A stretch of DNA of 30,135 bases. It comes from an uncultured Phycisphaerales bacterium (GTDB lineage Bacteria > Planctomycetota > Phycisphaerae > WQYP01). Below the pieces are notes generated by a model. That model was not told the DNA's origin, ran no database searches, and was given only the letters and a program-made list of their open reading frames with translations. This document shows, one piece after another, positions 1-9,000 of the stretch (position 1 is the stretch's first letter; the number at the start of each line of letters is the position of its first letter). The translations under genes were made by a program, and so were the position numbers. Location: NCBI GenBank assembly GCA_903868035.1, contig CAIPTQ010000034.1:1-30135 (forward strand), in the 5' to 3' direction.

Positions 1-3000
1 CACACTTCCCCTTCCCCGGCATCGTCACCCCCTCCTTGCCGGCATGACCCCAACCAGCCGTGACCGCAAAGTCATCGAGATTGCCTCCGCCTACCTTGGT
101 GATTTCCGCGATGCCCTTAAACACCGGGCGAATCCTGCCGCTGGTCACGCCCGACACCTCCGTTTCCATGTCCAGCAATGCCGCAATTTGTTTGCCCAGC
201 GCCGCCGATGCTTCCAGCGCCTTCCGTGAATCCGGCAGCGGAATGCGCGGCCAATCGCGTCGAATGCCGTCGGCGTTTTCGGTAAGATAGGCCGGACTAA
301 AACCAATTGCCACCGCGTGCATCCAGATCAACCCGGCCGTCCGTGCCTCATCTGGTTTCTTGATCTTCAGTGCTTCTAAATATTCGCGTGCGTTCGCCGA
401 AAGGTTCGCTACCGGTTCATCCGGTGCTGGCTTGTCGCCTATCGCCTCGAAGAGCGTCGCCTCCGCTTCCTTCTGCAAACGATGGCCATTCATCAACCGA
501 ATCGGAAAATGCCGCGCATGTCCCGAAATGGAATCGTAGTCGCAAACCAGCGAAGAATAGAAAAATGGTGGTCCCTCCAGCGTCTTGTCAGCTGTATCTC
601 GTGAAATGAAGAATGCATTGCCTTCGAATCTCTGACTGAGTAATTGCGGGCTTGGCTCGCTAAAGAGGGGCCGGATATTTGCCAAGTACGCCCATCGTCT
701 GTCCATGACTTTGAACGGATACCGGACAATGTTGTTGCGCGCGAACGTATGCTCAGCCAGAAGCTTCTTTCGCGCATCGGGACCAATGATCCGGTTGCCT
801 GTCATCAGCAATGAACCGTGAAGTCTGGCCACCTCATCATCAGGGACATGCCGATCAAAATAGGCTTCGATCCGTTGCTCAAGTAAATCTTGATCAATGG
901 ATATAAGTGCCCCGCCGCGCCGCTCCACAGGCCCATTGAACGGTGCTACGGCGCACAACTCCGGGAGTTTCGGCCATTTGCGGTAATCAGAACTCACATT
1001 CTCGGGAAGCAAGGAGAACTGATTTTCCCGCGCGGGTTCCGCGACGGGGTAAGCGGCGTCAAATTTCTTTGTTTTCAATGTCGCCAGCAAGTCCTGCCGC
1101 TTGCTTGCACCCCAGAACTGACGGCACCGCACCGTAGGTCGCTTCTGCCGCTTCGCTTTGCGAACGATTACGCACACCGCCGTGCCCACTCGGATGCCTT
1201 CACGGTTATATTCGGTGGAAAATACCGATGGGTCTGGCTTGCCCTCGGGCGTAAGCTTCCCGGTTTCCCGGCTGTCGCCGTTCATGCAATCGAGCCACAA
1301 CTTGTCAAACTCGGCCAGGAAACGCTGCCGCATCACCACAAACGATGGATCGCCCAGGTATGAAAAATTCGAGATGAACGACACCACCCCCTGGCCGCTC
1401 ATTTCCGCGATGCGCCGTTCGGCTAACCGGAAGAACCGGACATACAAGTCATCCAGGTTGAATTTCTTGATCCCCCAACCACCTTCCGCTGCCGGCTTGT
1501 TCAATCCGACCTTATACGGTTCAACCAATCCATGCTCTTCTTCCGGGCTTACCCCGGCAAAACTGTTGTAGGGCGGATTGCCCAGAATGACCAGTATCTT
1601 CTTCCCGCGTTTGACGTGTTCCGCGGCGTCGCGCTCCTGTTCGAGTTCGGCGAAATGGATAAGGTGTTGTTTGGGGCCTTTGGGTGGTTCCCATCCGGTC
1701 AAGGCATTCGTGAGGTATACACCGACGCGCTCGGCTTTTTGTTGCGATAGCGGAGCGCCTTCGGCCTGTAACATCAACCCCAACTGCATATGTGATACGA
1801 CAAACGGCGCTGGCATAATTTCAAAACCGAACACGCGATTCATCGCCGCTTCTTTCAAATCCGATGCCACCAACGCATCCCCGCCCTTTTTGCGCAGTGT
1901 CTCGGCAATGTTCCGCAGCACCGCCACTACATACGCCCCCGTCCCGCAGCACGGATCCAGCACCACCACATTCGGATCCGCCAGCCCGTCGGCCAGCCCC
2001 AACTCCTCCCGCAACACCGTGTCCACCCGCGCCACCTGATATTCCACGATCTCCGGCGGCGTCAGCCACACCCCCATCGCCTTGCGCAACTCCGGGTCAT
2101 ACGCCTCCAGAAACGGCTCGTAAAAATACTCCACGGCATGTTCCAGCCGGAAACGCCGGAAAAACTCCCCGCGATTCACCCGGTTCAACACCCCCGCCGA
2201 CCAATCCAACACCTCCACCAGCCCCAGCGGCCCCAATTGGCTCGCCTTGGCCACCTCCTCATACAACGCCCGCACGAACGGCACATGCAGCGTCCACTCC
2301 GCCGTCCGCCAGATAAACACCGCCTTGGACCCTGGATTATCCCTATGCCACCGCACCCACGCCGAAAACACCCCGTAAAACAGCGTCTGCACCAGCGTCG
2401 AACGAAAGAAATGCTCTCCCTTCTCCCCCGTGAACTTCATCCCCAGCGCCTCTTCCAGCGAAGACCGCACCGCCTGCAGCGCCGGCAACTCCTTCTGCCG
2501 CTCTACCCGCACCAGCGCGTCCCGCGCATACGATGCCAAAAACCACGCCACATCTTTCGGATTCACCAGCGGCGCATTGTGCAAACACGCCCGCTTGATG
2601 AACTCAATGAACTGTTCCCCCAATGCCTGCGCCGCCGCGCGCGGATGCGCCGCCACCCGCTGCCAAAATTCCGCCTCCGTATCCGCCAGCGCAAACGCCT
2701 CCCGCGCCGCCGGCGCGCCATTCCCATCCGCCTCATAGATCGCGAACGCCCGCAGGTTCGTCACCACCACAATCCCATACCGCCCTACATAATCCTTCAC
2801 CTGCTGGCTCTGCGCAATGGCCGCTATCTCCGCCTTCGTCCCCTTCACTTCTATCGCCCCCCGCGCCGGTAACTGCCCCGTCTTCGGCTCGTGATCGGAC
2901 GAGCGCTGGAATTGTTCCGCCGAAAACAACCCCCCATCCGGTATCCCCGCCCCCTGGTTCCGCGTATGGATGATGCACCGCACCCGCGGCTTGAGCAGCT

Positions 3001-3169
3001 TCCCCACCGCATTGAACAAGTTTGCCAGTGCCGGATAGTACGATGTCTCCGCCACCCCCGCCCCCGTCGCCCGAATCCCCTTCAAATCCGTCAAATACGC
3101 TTCCACAACGCGCTGCGCTTCCGTGCCCGCATCCTGACCGCCTGCCGCATTGACCTCATCTGCTGCCAT
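1..3169 (-). CDS. Type ISP/IIG-like restriction-modification protein (N6-adenine methyltransferase with N-terminal nuclease domain), 3' end cut by window edge
   Basis: The minus strand is open from ATG 3169 to the left edge (at least 1056 residues). An in-frame TGA lies 4 codons upstream and GAGGCGAAGGT precedes the ATG, which fixes the start. A PD-(D/E)xK-like nuclease site is visible as PDG (D78) and EVK (E107, K109). Methyltransferase motif I is DPCCGTGAY from residue 405 and catalytic motif IV is NPPY from residue 531, the N6-adenine type. The part after about residue 815 (PFKVMDRRW, then FPIRLM, later SPAYL and WPRIPLP) resembles the C-terminal specificity region of type ISP enzymes such as LlaBIII. 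No helicase motifs are seen, so nuclease, methylase and target recognition would sit on one chain, as in type IIG. No partner gene is visible on its right side. Codon use changes near 1800: the first half is richer in G-ending codons. Family is fairly sure; exact R-M subtype is inferred. Confidence 0.88.
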   Translation of the reverse strand, partial: MAADEVNAAGGQDAGTEAQRVVEAYLTDLKGIRATGAGVAETSYYPALANLFNAVGKLLKPRVRCIIHTRNQGAGIPDGGLFSAEQFQRSSDHEPKTGQLPARGAIEVKGTKAEIAAIAQSQQVKDYVGRYGIVVVTNLRAFAIYEADGNGAPAAREAFALADTEAEFWQRVAAHPRAAAQALGEQFIEFIKRACLHNAPLVNPKDVAWFLASYARDALVRVERQKELPALQAVRSSLEEALGMKFTGEKGEHFFRSTLVQTLFYGVFSAWVRWHRDNPGSKAVFIWRTAEWTLHVPFVRALYEEVAKASQLGPLGLVEVLDWSAGVLNRVNRGEFFRRFRLEHAVEYFYEPFLEAYDPELRKAMGVWLTPPEIVEYQVARVDTVLREELGLADGLADPNVVVLDPCCGTGAYVVAVLRNIAETLRKKGGDALVASDLKEAAMNRVFGFEIMPAPFVVSHMQLGLMLQAEGAPLSQQKAERVGVYLTNALTGWEPPKGPKQHLIHFAELEQERDAAEHVKRGKKILVILGNPPYNSFAGVSPEEEHGLVEPYKVGLNKPAAEGGWGIKKFNLDDLYVRFFRLAERRIAEMSGQGVVSFISNFSYLGDPSFVVMRQRFLAEFDKLWLDCMNGDSRETGKLTPEGKPDPSVFSTEYNREGIRVGTAVCVIVRKAKRQKRPTVRCRQFWGASKRQDLLATLKTKKFDAAYPVAEPARENQFSLLPENVSSDYRKWPKLPELCAVAPFNGPVERRGGALISIDQDLLEQRIEAYFDRHVPDDEVARLHGSLLMTGNRIIGPDARKKLLAEHTFARNNIVRYPFKVMDRRWAYLANIRPLFSEPSPQLLSQRFEGNAFFISRDTADKTLEGPPFFYSSLVCDYDSISGHARHFPIRLMNGHRLQKEAEATLFEAIGDKPAPDEPVANLSANAREYLEALKIKKPDEARTAGLIWMHAVAIGFSPAYLTENADGIRRDWPRIPLPDSRKALEASAALGKQIAALLDMETEVSGVTSGRIRPVFKGIAEITKVGGGNLDDFAVTAGWGHAGKEGVTMPGKGKC

Positions 3170-3240
3170 ACCTTCGCCTCATTCATGTCCGCACCGCATG
3201 ACAATACCCCAACGCCCCCATTCCCGCCACGTTCCTACAT

Positions 3241-3321
3241 CCTCCGTGCGTCCTCCGTGCCTCTGTGCCTCCGTGGTGAAAATCTTTGTGCGTCTTCGTG
3301 CCCTTCGTGTCTTCGTGGTTA
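3241..3321. repeat. Degenerate low-complexity repeat of CCTCCGTG/CTTCGTG units
   Basis: Eight or more imperfect copies of an 8-10 base unit (CCTCCGTGC, CTCTGTGCC, CTTCGTGCC, CTTCGTGG) fill the space between the restriction-modification gene and the end of serS. The last unit, ending GGTTA, supplies the serS stop codon. The same CTTCGTGG word forms the array at 20461-20508. Such sequences occur scattered in intergenic DNA of planctomycetes and some other environmental bacteria; function unknown. Confidence 0.75.
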
Positions 3322-4662
3322 CGCCCGCCGCGCCTCAATCCGCTCCATCCCCCCCATATACCCCCTTAACACCTCCGGCACCGTCACGCTCCCATCCCCA
3401 TTCTGATAGCACTCCAAAATCGGTATCAAAATCCGCGGGCTCGCAATCACCGTGTTATTCAACGTATGACAGAACATCACCTTCCCCTCCGCCCCCCGAT
3501 ACCGCAAATTGCACCGCCGCGCCTGGAAATCATACAGCCGCGACGCCGAATGCGTCTCCCCATACCCGCCCCGCGACGGCATCCACGTCTCCACGTCCAC
3601 CATGCTCGCGTTCTTCACCCCCAAATCCCCCGTGCAGCACTGCATCAGCCGGTACGCCAGCCCCAGCCGCTTGAGCATCTCCTCCGAAAACGACAGCATC
3701 TTCCGGTGCCACATCTTGCTCTCCTCCTTGTCGTTTCTACATATCACCACCTGTTCCACCTTGTCGAACTGGTGGATTCGGTACAGCCCCGTCGTGTCCT
3801 TGCCATACGTCCCCGCCTCGCGCCGAAAGCACGTCGAAACCGCCACATACTTCCGCGGCAAATCCCCTTCATTCAAAATCTCGTCCATGTGATATGCCGT
3901 CAGCCCCACCTCCGCCGTCCCGGTTAAAAACCGCACCTCCTCCGCCGGGTCGTCCACCTCCCCCACCCGGTACGCCTGCTCGCGCCCGGCGGGGAAAAAC
4001 CCCGTCCCGCGCATTGCCGCCTCCCGCACCAGCACGGGTATCGTCATCTGCGTAAAGCCCTGCTCGTGTACCATGAAGTCCTGCGCCATCCGCAGCACCG
4101 CGTTGTGCAGCATCGCCCCCGCACCCGTCAGCACATAACTCCGCGACCCCGCCATCCGCACCCCCCGGTCCACGTCAAACAGCCCCAGACTCTTCCCCAG
4201 CTCAATGTGGCTCTTGGCCGCAAACTCAAACACCCGCGGCACGCCCCACTTGAGCATCTCCACATTGTCCTCCGCCGACTTCCCCACCGGCACGTCCTCG
4301 TCCGGCGGCAGCGGTATCGTCAGCAGCAGCTTGTCAATCTCCGGCTCCAAGCCCTTGACCTGCTCCTCCAATGCCGCCATCTCCTGCTTGATCGCCGATG
4401 GCCGCAGCTTGAGCTCCGCAATCCGCTTCTCCAGTTCCACCTTCTTGCCGGCATCCTGCTCCTTCTTCATCTGCCCCATCAAAGGCCCGAGCTCCTTCGA
4501 CGCCTTGTTCTGCTCCGTCTGCAACTCCTGCAGCTTCAACTGCACCCCCCGTTTCTGCCCGTCCAGCGCCACAAGCTGGTCCACCTCCACCTTCATCCCC
4601 TTGAGCTCCGCCCCCTTCTTGACCGCCTCGGGATTCTCTCGGATAAATTTCATATCAAGCAT
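3319..4662 (-). CDS. serS: Serine--tRNA ligase
   Basis: Class II aminoacyl-tRNA synthetase that charges tRNA-Ser (and tRNA-Sec where present) with serine in the cytoplasm. The protein has the SerRS plan: an N-terminal helical hairpin (about residues 25-110, rich in K, E, Q and L) that grips the tRNA long arm, then the catalytic core with motif 2 (STCFRREAG, followed by GLYRIHQFDKVE) and motif 3 near the C-terminus (SPRILIPILECYQ). Motif 3 has a less common lead-in, LNNTVIASPR, where NGSGLAVGR-like sequences are usual. I prefer the ATG at 4662 (MLDMKFIRENPE, the classic SerRS opening) over the ATG two codons upstream, because GGGA lies 8 nt before it. Length of 447 residues is normal. A tandem repeat block lies directly upstream. 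The gene appears monocistronic. Confidence 0.97.
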   Translation of the reverse strand: MLDMKFIRENPEAVKKGAELKGMKVEVDQLVALDGQKRGVQLKLQELQTEQNKASKELGPLMGQMKKEQDAGKKVELEKRIAELKLRPSAIKQEMAALEEQVKGLEPEIDKLLLTIPLPPDEDVPVGKSAEDNVEMLKWGVPRVFEFAAKSHIELGKSLGLFDVDRGVRMAGSRSYVLTGAGAMLHNAVLRMAQDFMVHEQGFTQMTIPVLVREAAMRGTGFFPAGREQAYRVGEVDDPAEEVRFLTGTAEVGLTAYHMDEILNEGDLPRKYVAVSTCFRREAGTYGKDTTGLYRIHQFDKVEQVVICRNDKEESKMWHRKMLSFSEEMLKRLGLAYRLMQCCTGDLGVKNASMVDVETWMPSRGGYGETHSASRLYDFQARRCNLRYRGAEGKVMFCHTLNNTVIASPRILIPILECYQNGDGSVTVPEVLRGYMGGMERIEARRA

Positions 4663-4676
4663 GTTCATATTCCCAT

Positions 4677-4745
4677 GTAACGCGGACGTCTCGTCCGCAT
4701 GTCGTAACGCGGACGTCCCGTCCGCACATCGTAACGCAGTCTCGC
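4677..4745. repeat. 27-bp palindromic tandem repeat upstream of serS
   Basis: Two full 27-bp copies (4677-4703 and 4704-4730) and a decayed third begin GTAACGC. Each full copy holds the perfect stem GCGGACG-NNN-CGTCCGC. They lie just before the serS start and would be in its 5' leader. They resemble short dispersed palindromic elements. Confidence 0.8.
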
Positions 4746-4751
4746 TCGCCG

Positions 4752-4854
4752 GTTCGTAGTACAGCCTTCAGGCTGTCGTCGCCAAAACCAAAGAGCCGCC
4801 CCGTTCGTAGTACAGCCTTTAGGCTGTCCATGCCACAAACAAAAGAGCCGCCCC
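4752..4854. repeat. 51-bp tandem repeat with CAGCCTTCAGGCTG palindrome
   Basis: Two copies of a 51-52 bp unit (4752-4802 and 4803-4854) each start with a 26-mer that differs at one base between copies (4752-4777, 4803-4828) and end with AAAGAGCCGCCCC. Each contains the stem CAGCCT-NN-AGGCTG, with the loop closed by one mismatch in copy 2. The right end of copy 2 forms one arm of the terminator hairpin. A degenerate relative (ACTGCCTTCAGGCCG) lies at 26124-26138. Confidence 0.8.
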
Positions 4855-4867
4855 ACGCGGGCGGCCC
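4837..4867 (-). terminator. Rho-independent terminator downstream of the LysM gene
   Basis: Read on the minus strand, a 7-bp GC stem (GGGCGGC at 4859-4865 with GCCGCCC at 4847-4853, 5-nt loop) is followed by TCTTTTGTTT. It lies about 120 nt after the LysM gene stop, between that gene and serS. Confidence 0.65.
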
Positions 4868-4989
4868 TTCATAATCATCAAAACTCTCTTCTAAGGCAAC
4901 CATAAACCGTATGGAAGAATAACCAAAGATGCGCCAACAAGCGGAAGACGCAAAAAGATAAGGTAAATTATCGCGGTTTTTAATCCGTT

Positions 4990-5766
4990 TTACTTCTGCG
5001 GTATCACTATCGACGCGCCCACCGGCACGATGTTCGGATCATTCAGCGAGGACCGGTTGGCCTGGAAAATCTTCTGCCACCCCACCGTCGTCCCATACGC
5101 CGCCTTGGCGATCGCCGCCAAAGTGTCGCCCTTCTTCACCTTGTAAGTCGTGCCGGGCTTTATAGTTACGGCAACCGTCGTCCCCGGCGTCACCGCCGGA
5201 CGCGTCGCCGGCGGAGTCGTCGCCGGGCGGGTCGTGGCCACGGCGGTGCTGGCCGCCGGAATCTTGATAATGGAGTCAATTTTCAGCCTTGTGGAGTCAA
5301 TTCCCGGGTTCGCCGCCTCAATCGTTTTCACAGGTACGTTAAATTTCTTGGAAATCGCACCCAGCATGTCGCCCTTTTGAATCTTATAAGTCGTTGCGCC
5401 AGTGAGAGTTGCGCCCAGACTCAGGCTGGGAATCTCCAGCGACGGCCGCGGCGTCACCGCCGGCATCGTCTGCGGAATCAGCGGCACCGTCCCGGGTGCG
5501 GGTGTCTGCGGACCCATGCCCGGAGGGCTGATGCGGAGTACATCGCCGCCCACAGCAGAAGCCACGCTGCGATCGGGAATAATCGGATCGGAAGTCGTTG
5601 CGGGAGCTGGAGTTGCAGGACGCGCCGGTTCAGCCGCCCGGACGACCGTGTTGTCCGCAGCGCGGGCGGCATTGGGGCGGGAGTTGCCTCGGGCGACGAA
5701 ATAGATGACGACGCACAAGACAATCGCAAATGCACAAATGAGGCCAACTTTCACGTCAGTACGCAT
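4990..5766 (-). CDS. Membrane-anchored protein with two LysM domains
   Basis: LysM modules bind N-acetylglucosamine-containing glycans such as peptidoglycan, so the product likely sits in the envelope. The 258-residue chain starts MRTDVKVGL with a single membrane segment (about residues 7-25, LICAFAIVLCVVIYFVA). An Ala/Pro/Thr-rich linker, a first LysM (YKIQKGDMLGAISKKFNV), a Thr/Pro/Ala spacer and a second LysM (YKVKKGDTLAAIAKAAYG, ending SIVIPQK) at the extreme C-terminus follow. The start at 5766 is chosen because AAAGGAG lies 8 nt upstream; in-frame ATGs further upstream lack this. It follows secDF on the same strand, but after about 300 bp of its own upstream DNA with an unusual repeat array, and a terminator follows, so it is probably its own transcription unit. 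Whether it is an enzyme partner, a scaffold or an anchoring protein cannot be told. Confidence 0.9.
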   Translation of the reverse strand: MRTDVKVGLICAFAIVLCVVIYFVARGNSRPNAARAADNTVVRAAEPARPATPAPATTSDPIIPDRSVASAVGGDVLRISPPGMGPQTPAPGTVPLIPQTMPAVTPRPSLEIPSLSLGATLTGATTYKIQKGDMLGAISKKFNVPVKTIEAANPGIDSTRLKIDSIIKIPAASTAVATTRPATTPPATRPAVTPGTTVAVTIKPGTTYKVKKGDTLAAIAKAAYGTTVGWQKIFQANRSSLNDPNIVPVGASIVIPQK

Positions 5767-5834
5767 GGGGTTCACTCCTTTAAACACACCCGCGGCGGGC
5801 AAGAAAGCCGCCTGTTGCGATAGCGTAACACGAT

Positions 5835-5865
5835 ATTATCGGTTCATCCAGTGTTTTTTCATCAA
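5835..5865 (-). promoter_or_regulatory. Possible promoter for the LysM gene
   Basis: On the minus strand TTGATG (5860-5865) and GATAAT (5835-5840) are separated by 19 nt, about 70 nt before the LysM start codon. The spacing is longer than ideal, so this is tentative. Confidence 0.3.
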
Positions 5866-5965
5866 TACACGGGGAAATGCGCAAGATTTTTGGCGCTTTT
5901 ACAAACGCGGTAAAATGCGGGAAATGGCACGTGGATACAGGGGAAAATGCGTTTTGCGGCGGGAA

Positions 5966-6049
5966 AAAAGTCAACAAAAGTCGACAAAAGTCGACACTAA
6001 GTCAACCGCAAGTTGACATAAGTCGGCATGAAATCAGCATAAAATGACG
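5966..6049. repeat. Phased array of GTCRAC-like hexamers at 10-11 bp spacing
   Basis: Eight related words (GTCAAC, GTCGAC, GTCGAC, GTCAAC, GTTGAC, GTCGGC, ATCAGC, ATGACG) begin at 5970, 5980, 5990, 6001, 6012, 6022, 6033 and 6044, each preceded by an A-rich stretch. The mean step is about 10.6 bp, close to one turn of B-DNA. It lies 15 bp after the secDF stop and about 200 bp upstream of the LysM gene start. It may be a multi-site protein-binding region or a decayed tandem repeat; the last two or three copies are degenerate. Confidence 0.7.
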
Positions 6050-6063
6050 CCAGCAGACGCGGT

Positions 6064-9000
6064 TTAATCGGGGGCCTGGGCATCCGCTTCTCCATCCGTT
6101 TCCTCGGGCAACTCGGGCCTGGGGCGGGGCGCATCCTTGCGCACAAACGGGCTGGGCCCGCGCGGGCCGGCGACGCCGGAGCCGGTGGCCAGGAGCATGG
6201 GGCTGGCGATGGCCAGGGTGGAATACGCGCCGGTGAAGACGCCGATGAGCATGGCGAAGGAGAATCCGCGGACGCCCTCGCCGCCCCAGATGTACATGAT
6301 GAGCACGACGATGAAGACGGTGAAGGTCGTCCAGATCGTCCGGCCGAAGCACTGGTTGATGGCGTCGTTGATGAGCTTGGGCGTCAAAGGCGCGTGTGAC
6401 TTGCCGCGGTTTTCGCGAACCCGGTCGAAGATGACGATGGTGTCGTTGACGGAGTAACCGATGACGGTGAGGTAGGCGGCGATCATGGTGAGGTTGATCT
6501 TGAAGTCGGTGATCAGCAAATAGTTGTGGCGGTGGAACAGGTGGTTGTACACCACGCCCGAGAGGACGGTGCCGGCGAGGGCCACGATGGCGTCATGTCC
6601 CAGGGAGAGGATGGCGCCCAGGCCGTAGCGGATGCCGCCGAAGCGGACCCAGACGTAGATGACGATGAGGAAGAGGGAGATGATGATGGCCAGAAGGGCC
6701 TGGAGCTTGGCCTGGGCGGCGACGACGGCATCAAAGCTGGTGACGCCTTCAAAGAGATCCTCCATGGCGAGGCTCTTGGCGAGGATTTTCCATTCGGTGG
6801 CGGCGACCTTGGCGCGCCACTGGGCGACCTGGTTATCGTTGGCTTCATCATAGGGGTGGGAGGGGTCGGTGGTCACCAGGACGGCGCGGCGCATGGGGCG
6901 GGTGTCCTTGTCCGAGGCGGCGGGGAGCTCCTTGCCATTGGCGTCCACGACGAGGATCGGGTAGACCCGAAAATCACGGCTGGGGACGTTGCTGAATTCC
7001 GAACTCCGCCGGATGGTGGTGATGCGGGCCGCGAGCTTCTCGGCGCTTTCGGCGGGCTGGATGTTGTCGAGCATGATGGCCGCGCCGCGGAGGAAACCGC
7101 TGAGGTCATGTACGGGCAGGTCCGGGAATGGGGTTTTGGCGAAGACCTGGTCGAGGGTGTTGGAAGTGATGGGGAAGATGGAGGTGCCGATGAGGTTCTG
7201 CATATCCTCGCCGCCGCCATTGGCCATGGTGAGCCGGGGCTTGATTTCCAGCACATCCTGGAAGCGCTCGGCCAGGGGTTCGAGGAGGATTTTGCGGATA
7301 TTCTGGTTGGGGATGGTGACCTCGACCTGATGGTCCACGGCTTTGCCGGTGGATTGCACCTGGGCGTTGGCGAGGTCTTTCATGCCCGGCTCGGGCGCCA
7401 GGGAGACGAGGTCCAGGCGGATTTCCTCTTCGGGCATGTAGGTGCCGTCGGGGCGTTTGACGAGCGTGAGGATGACCCGGGTGGCGCTGCTGTCATGGGA
7501 GAACTGGGGGTTGGAGACCGCGGAGCCGAGCTTTTTGGCCAGCGGCCCGGGCAGCGTTTCCTCCAGATTCTGGGGGGCGTTGGCGATGGTGGTCTGCATC
7601 TGGAAGCGCAAATCCGCCTCGCTGCCAACGGCATACACGCGGGCGTTGGCCAGTTCGGCGAGGCTCGGCACATCCCGCGAGAGTTGCTCGATGCGGGCTC
7701 GCACCTCGTCGAGGGTCAGCGACTTGTGGCTGTCGGCCGCGGCGATCATATCCTTGAATTTCGCGATTTCCGGGTGGCTCGTGCGCAGGGCCGCGTCGGC
7801 GGCCAGCACGCCGGCCAGCTCGCGGACCTTGGCGTTGTACTCGGAGATTTTCTTGCCTTTGAGGGTTTCCGCGAGGTTTTTCATATCGGGATGGGCCTTG
7901 ACGATGTCGGCCTCGGCCGAGAGGGTCATGAGGCTCTGGACGACCTGGGCGAGCGGATTTTTGAGCTGGAAGGTGACCTGGGTGCCGCCGCGGAACTCGA
8001 TGTCATACTTGTCGTCGCCGCGGAGGACGAAGGCGAGGAGCCCCGCGACGGTGATGAGGGCGGAGACGCCCCAGAAAACATGGCGCTTGCCGATCCAGTC
8101 GATGTTAGTGACGGTGATGACCTTCATGAAAGGCCAGTGGCCGTTGCGGAGCCAGGTGAAGGTGACCAGTTCCTTGAGGTATTCGCCGATGGAGTGATCG
8201 TCGATGACGCGGAGCAGCCCCCACTTGACGAAGGCCATTAGGAGCGTGCGCGTGACGTACAGGGCCGTGAAGAGCTGGATGGCCAGGCCGATGATCAGGG
8301 TGACACCGAAGCCCTTGACCTCCTCGGAACCCACGAAGATGAGGACGACGCTGGTCAGGGCGGTGGTGAGGTTGGAATCGAAGATGGTCCAGAAGACCTT
8401 GTCGTAGCCTTGTTTGATGGCCATCCAGAGCGAGGCCCCGCGGTGGATTTCCTCGCGGATGCGCTCGTTGATCAGGACGTTGGCGTCGACGGCCATGCCC
8501 AGGGTGAGCACGAGGCCGGCGATGCCCGGGAGGGTGAAGGTGCCGCGGATCATGGCCATGGCGGCCAGGATGAGGACGAGGTTGAGCAGCAGGGCCAGAT
8601 CGGCGAAGACGCCGGTGATGGTGTAGTAGAACATCATGAAGAGGATGACCGCGAGCACCGCGTAGATCGAGGAGCGGATGCCCGCGGTGATATTGTCGGC
8701 GCCCATGTCCGAGGAGATGCTTTCGACGGAGATCGGTTCGGACTGGAGTGTGGCCGGGAGGGAGCCGGCGTCCATGATCTGCTTGAGCTGCTGGGCTTCC
8801 TTCTGGATGGCGTCGATGGGGTGGGAGGAGGAGGGCGTGCCGAAGGTGATCTGGCCGCGGTCGTTGATCTGGGACTGGATGGTGGGCGCGCTCATGGCGC
8901 GGTCGTCCAGGAGGATGGCCATGGGGCGTTTAATATTGAGGCTGGTCAGGTCGCCCATGTAGACGCCGCCGACGGCGTCGAGCTTGAAGGGGAGCATGAT

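Noticed and set aside
1821..2978. Several 80-residue minus-strand frames and longer plus-strand frames inside the restriction-modification gene
   Set aside because: The real frame is continuous from 3169 to the edge with methyltransferase motifs; the others are out of frame or antisense.
4677..4854. CRISPR array
   Set aside because: Repeats are directly tandem or nearly so with no unique spacers of regular length, and no cas genes are nearby.
4655..4903. 82-residue minus-strand frame with repeated DSLKAVLRTG
   Set aside because: It only translates the 27-bp and 51-bp DNA repeats and runs into the serS start; the repetition comes from the DNA.
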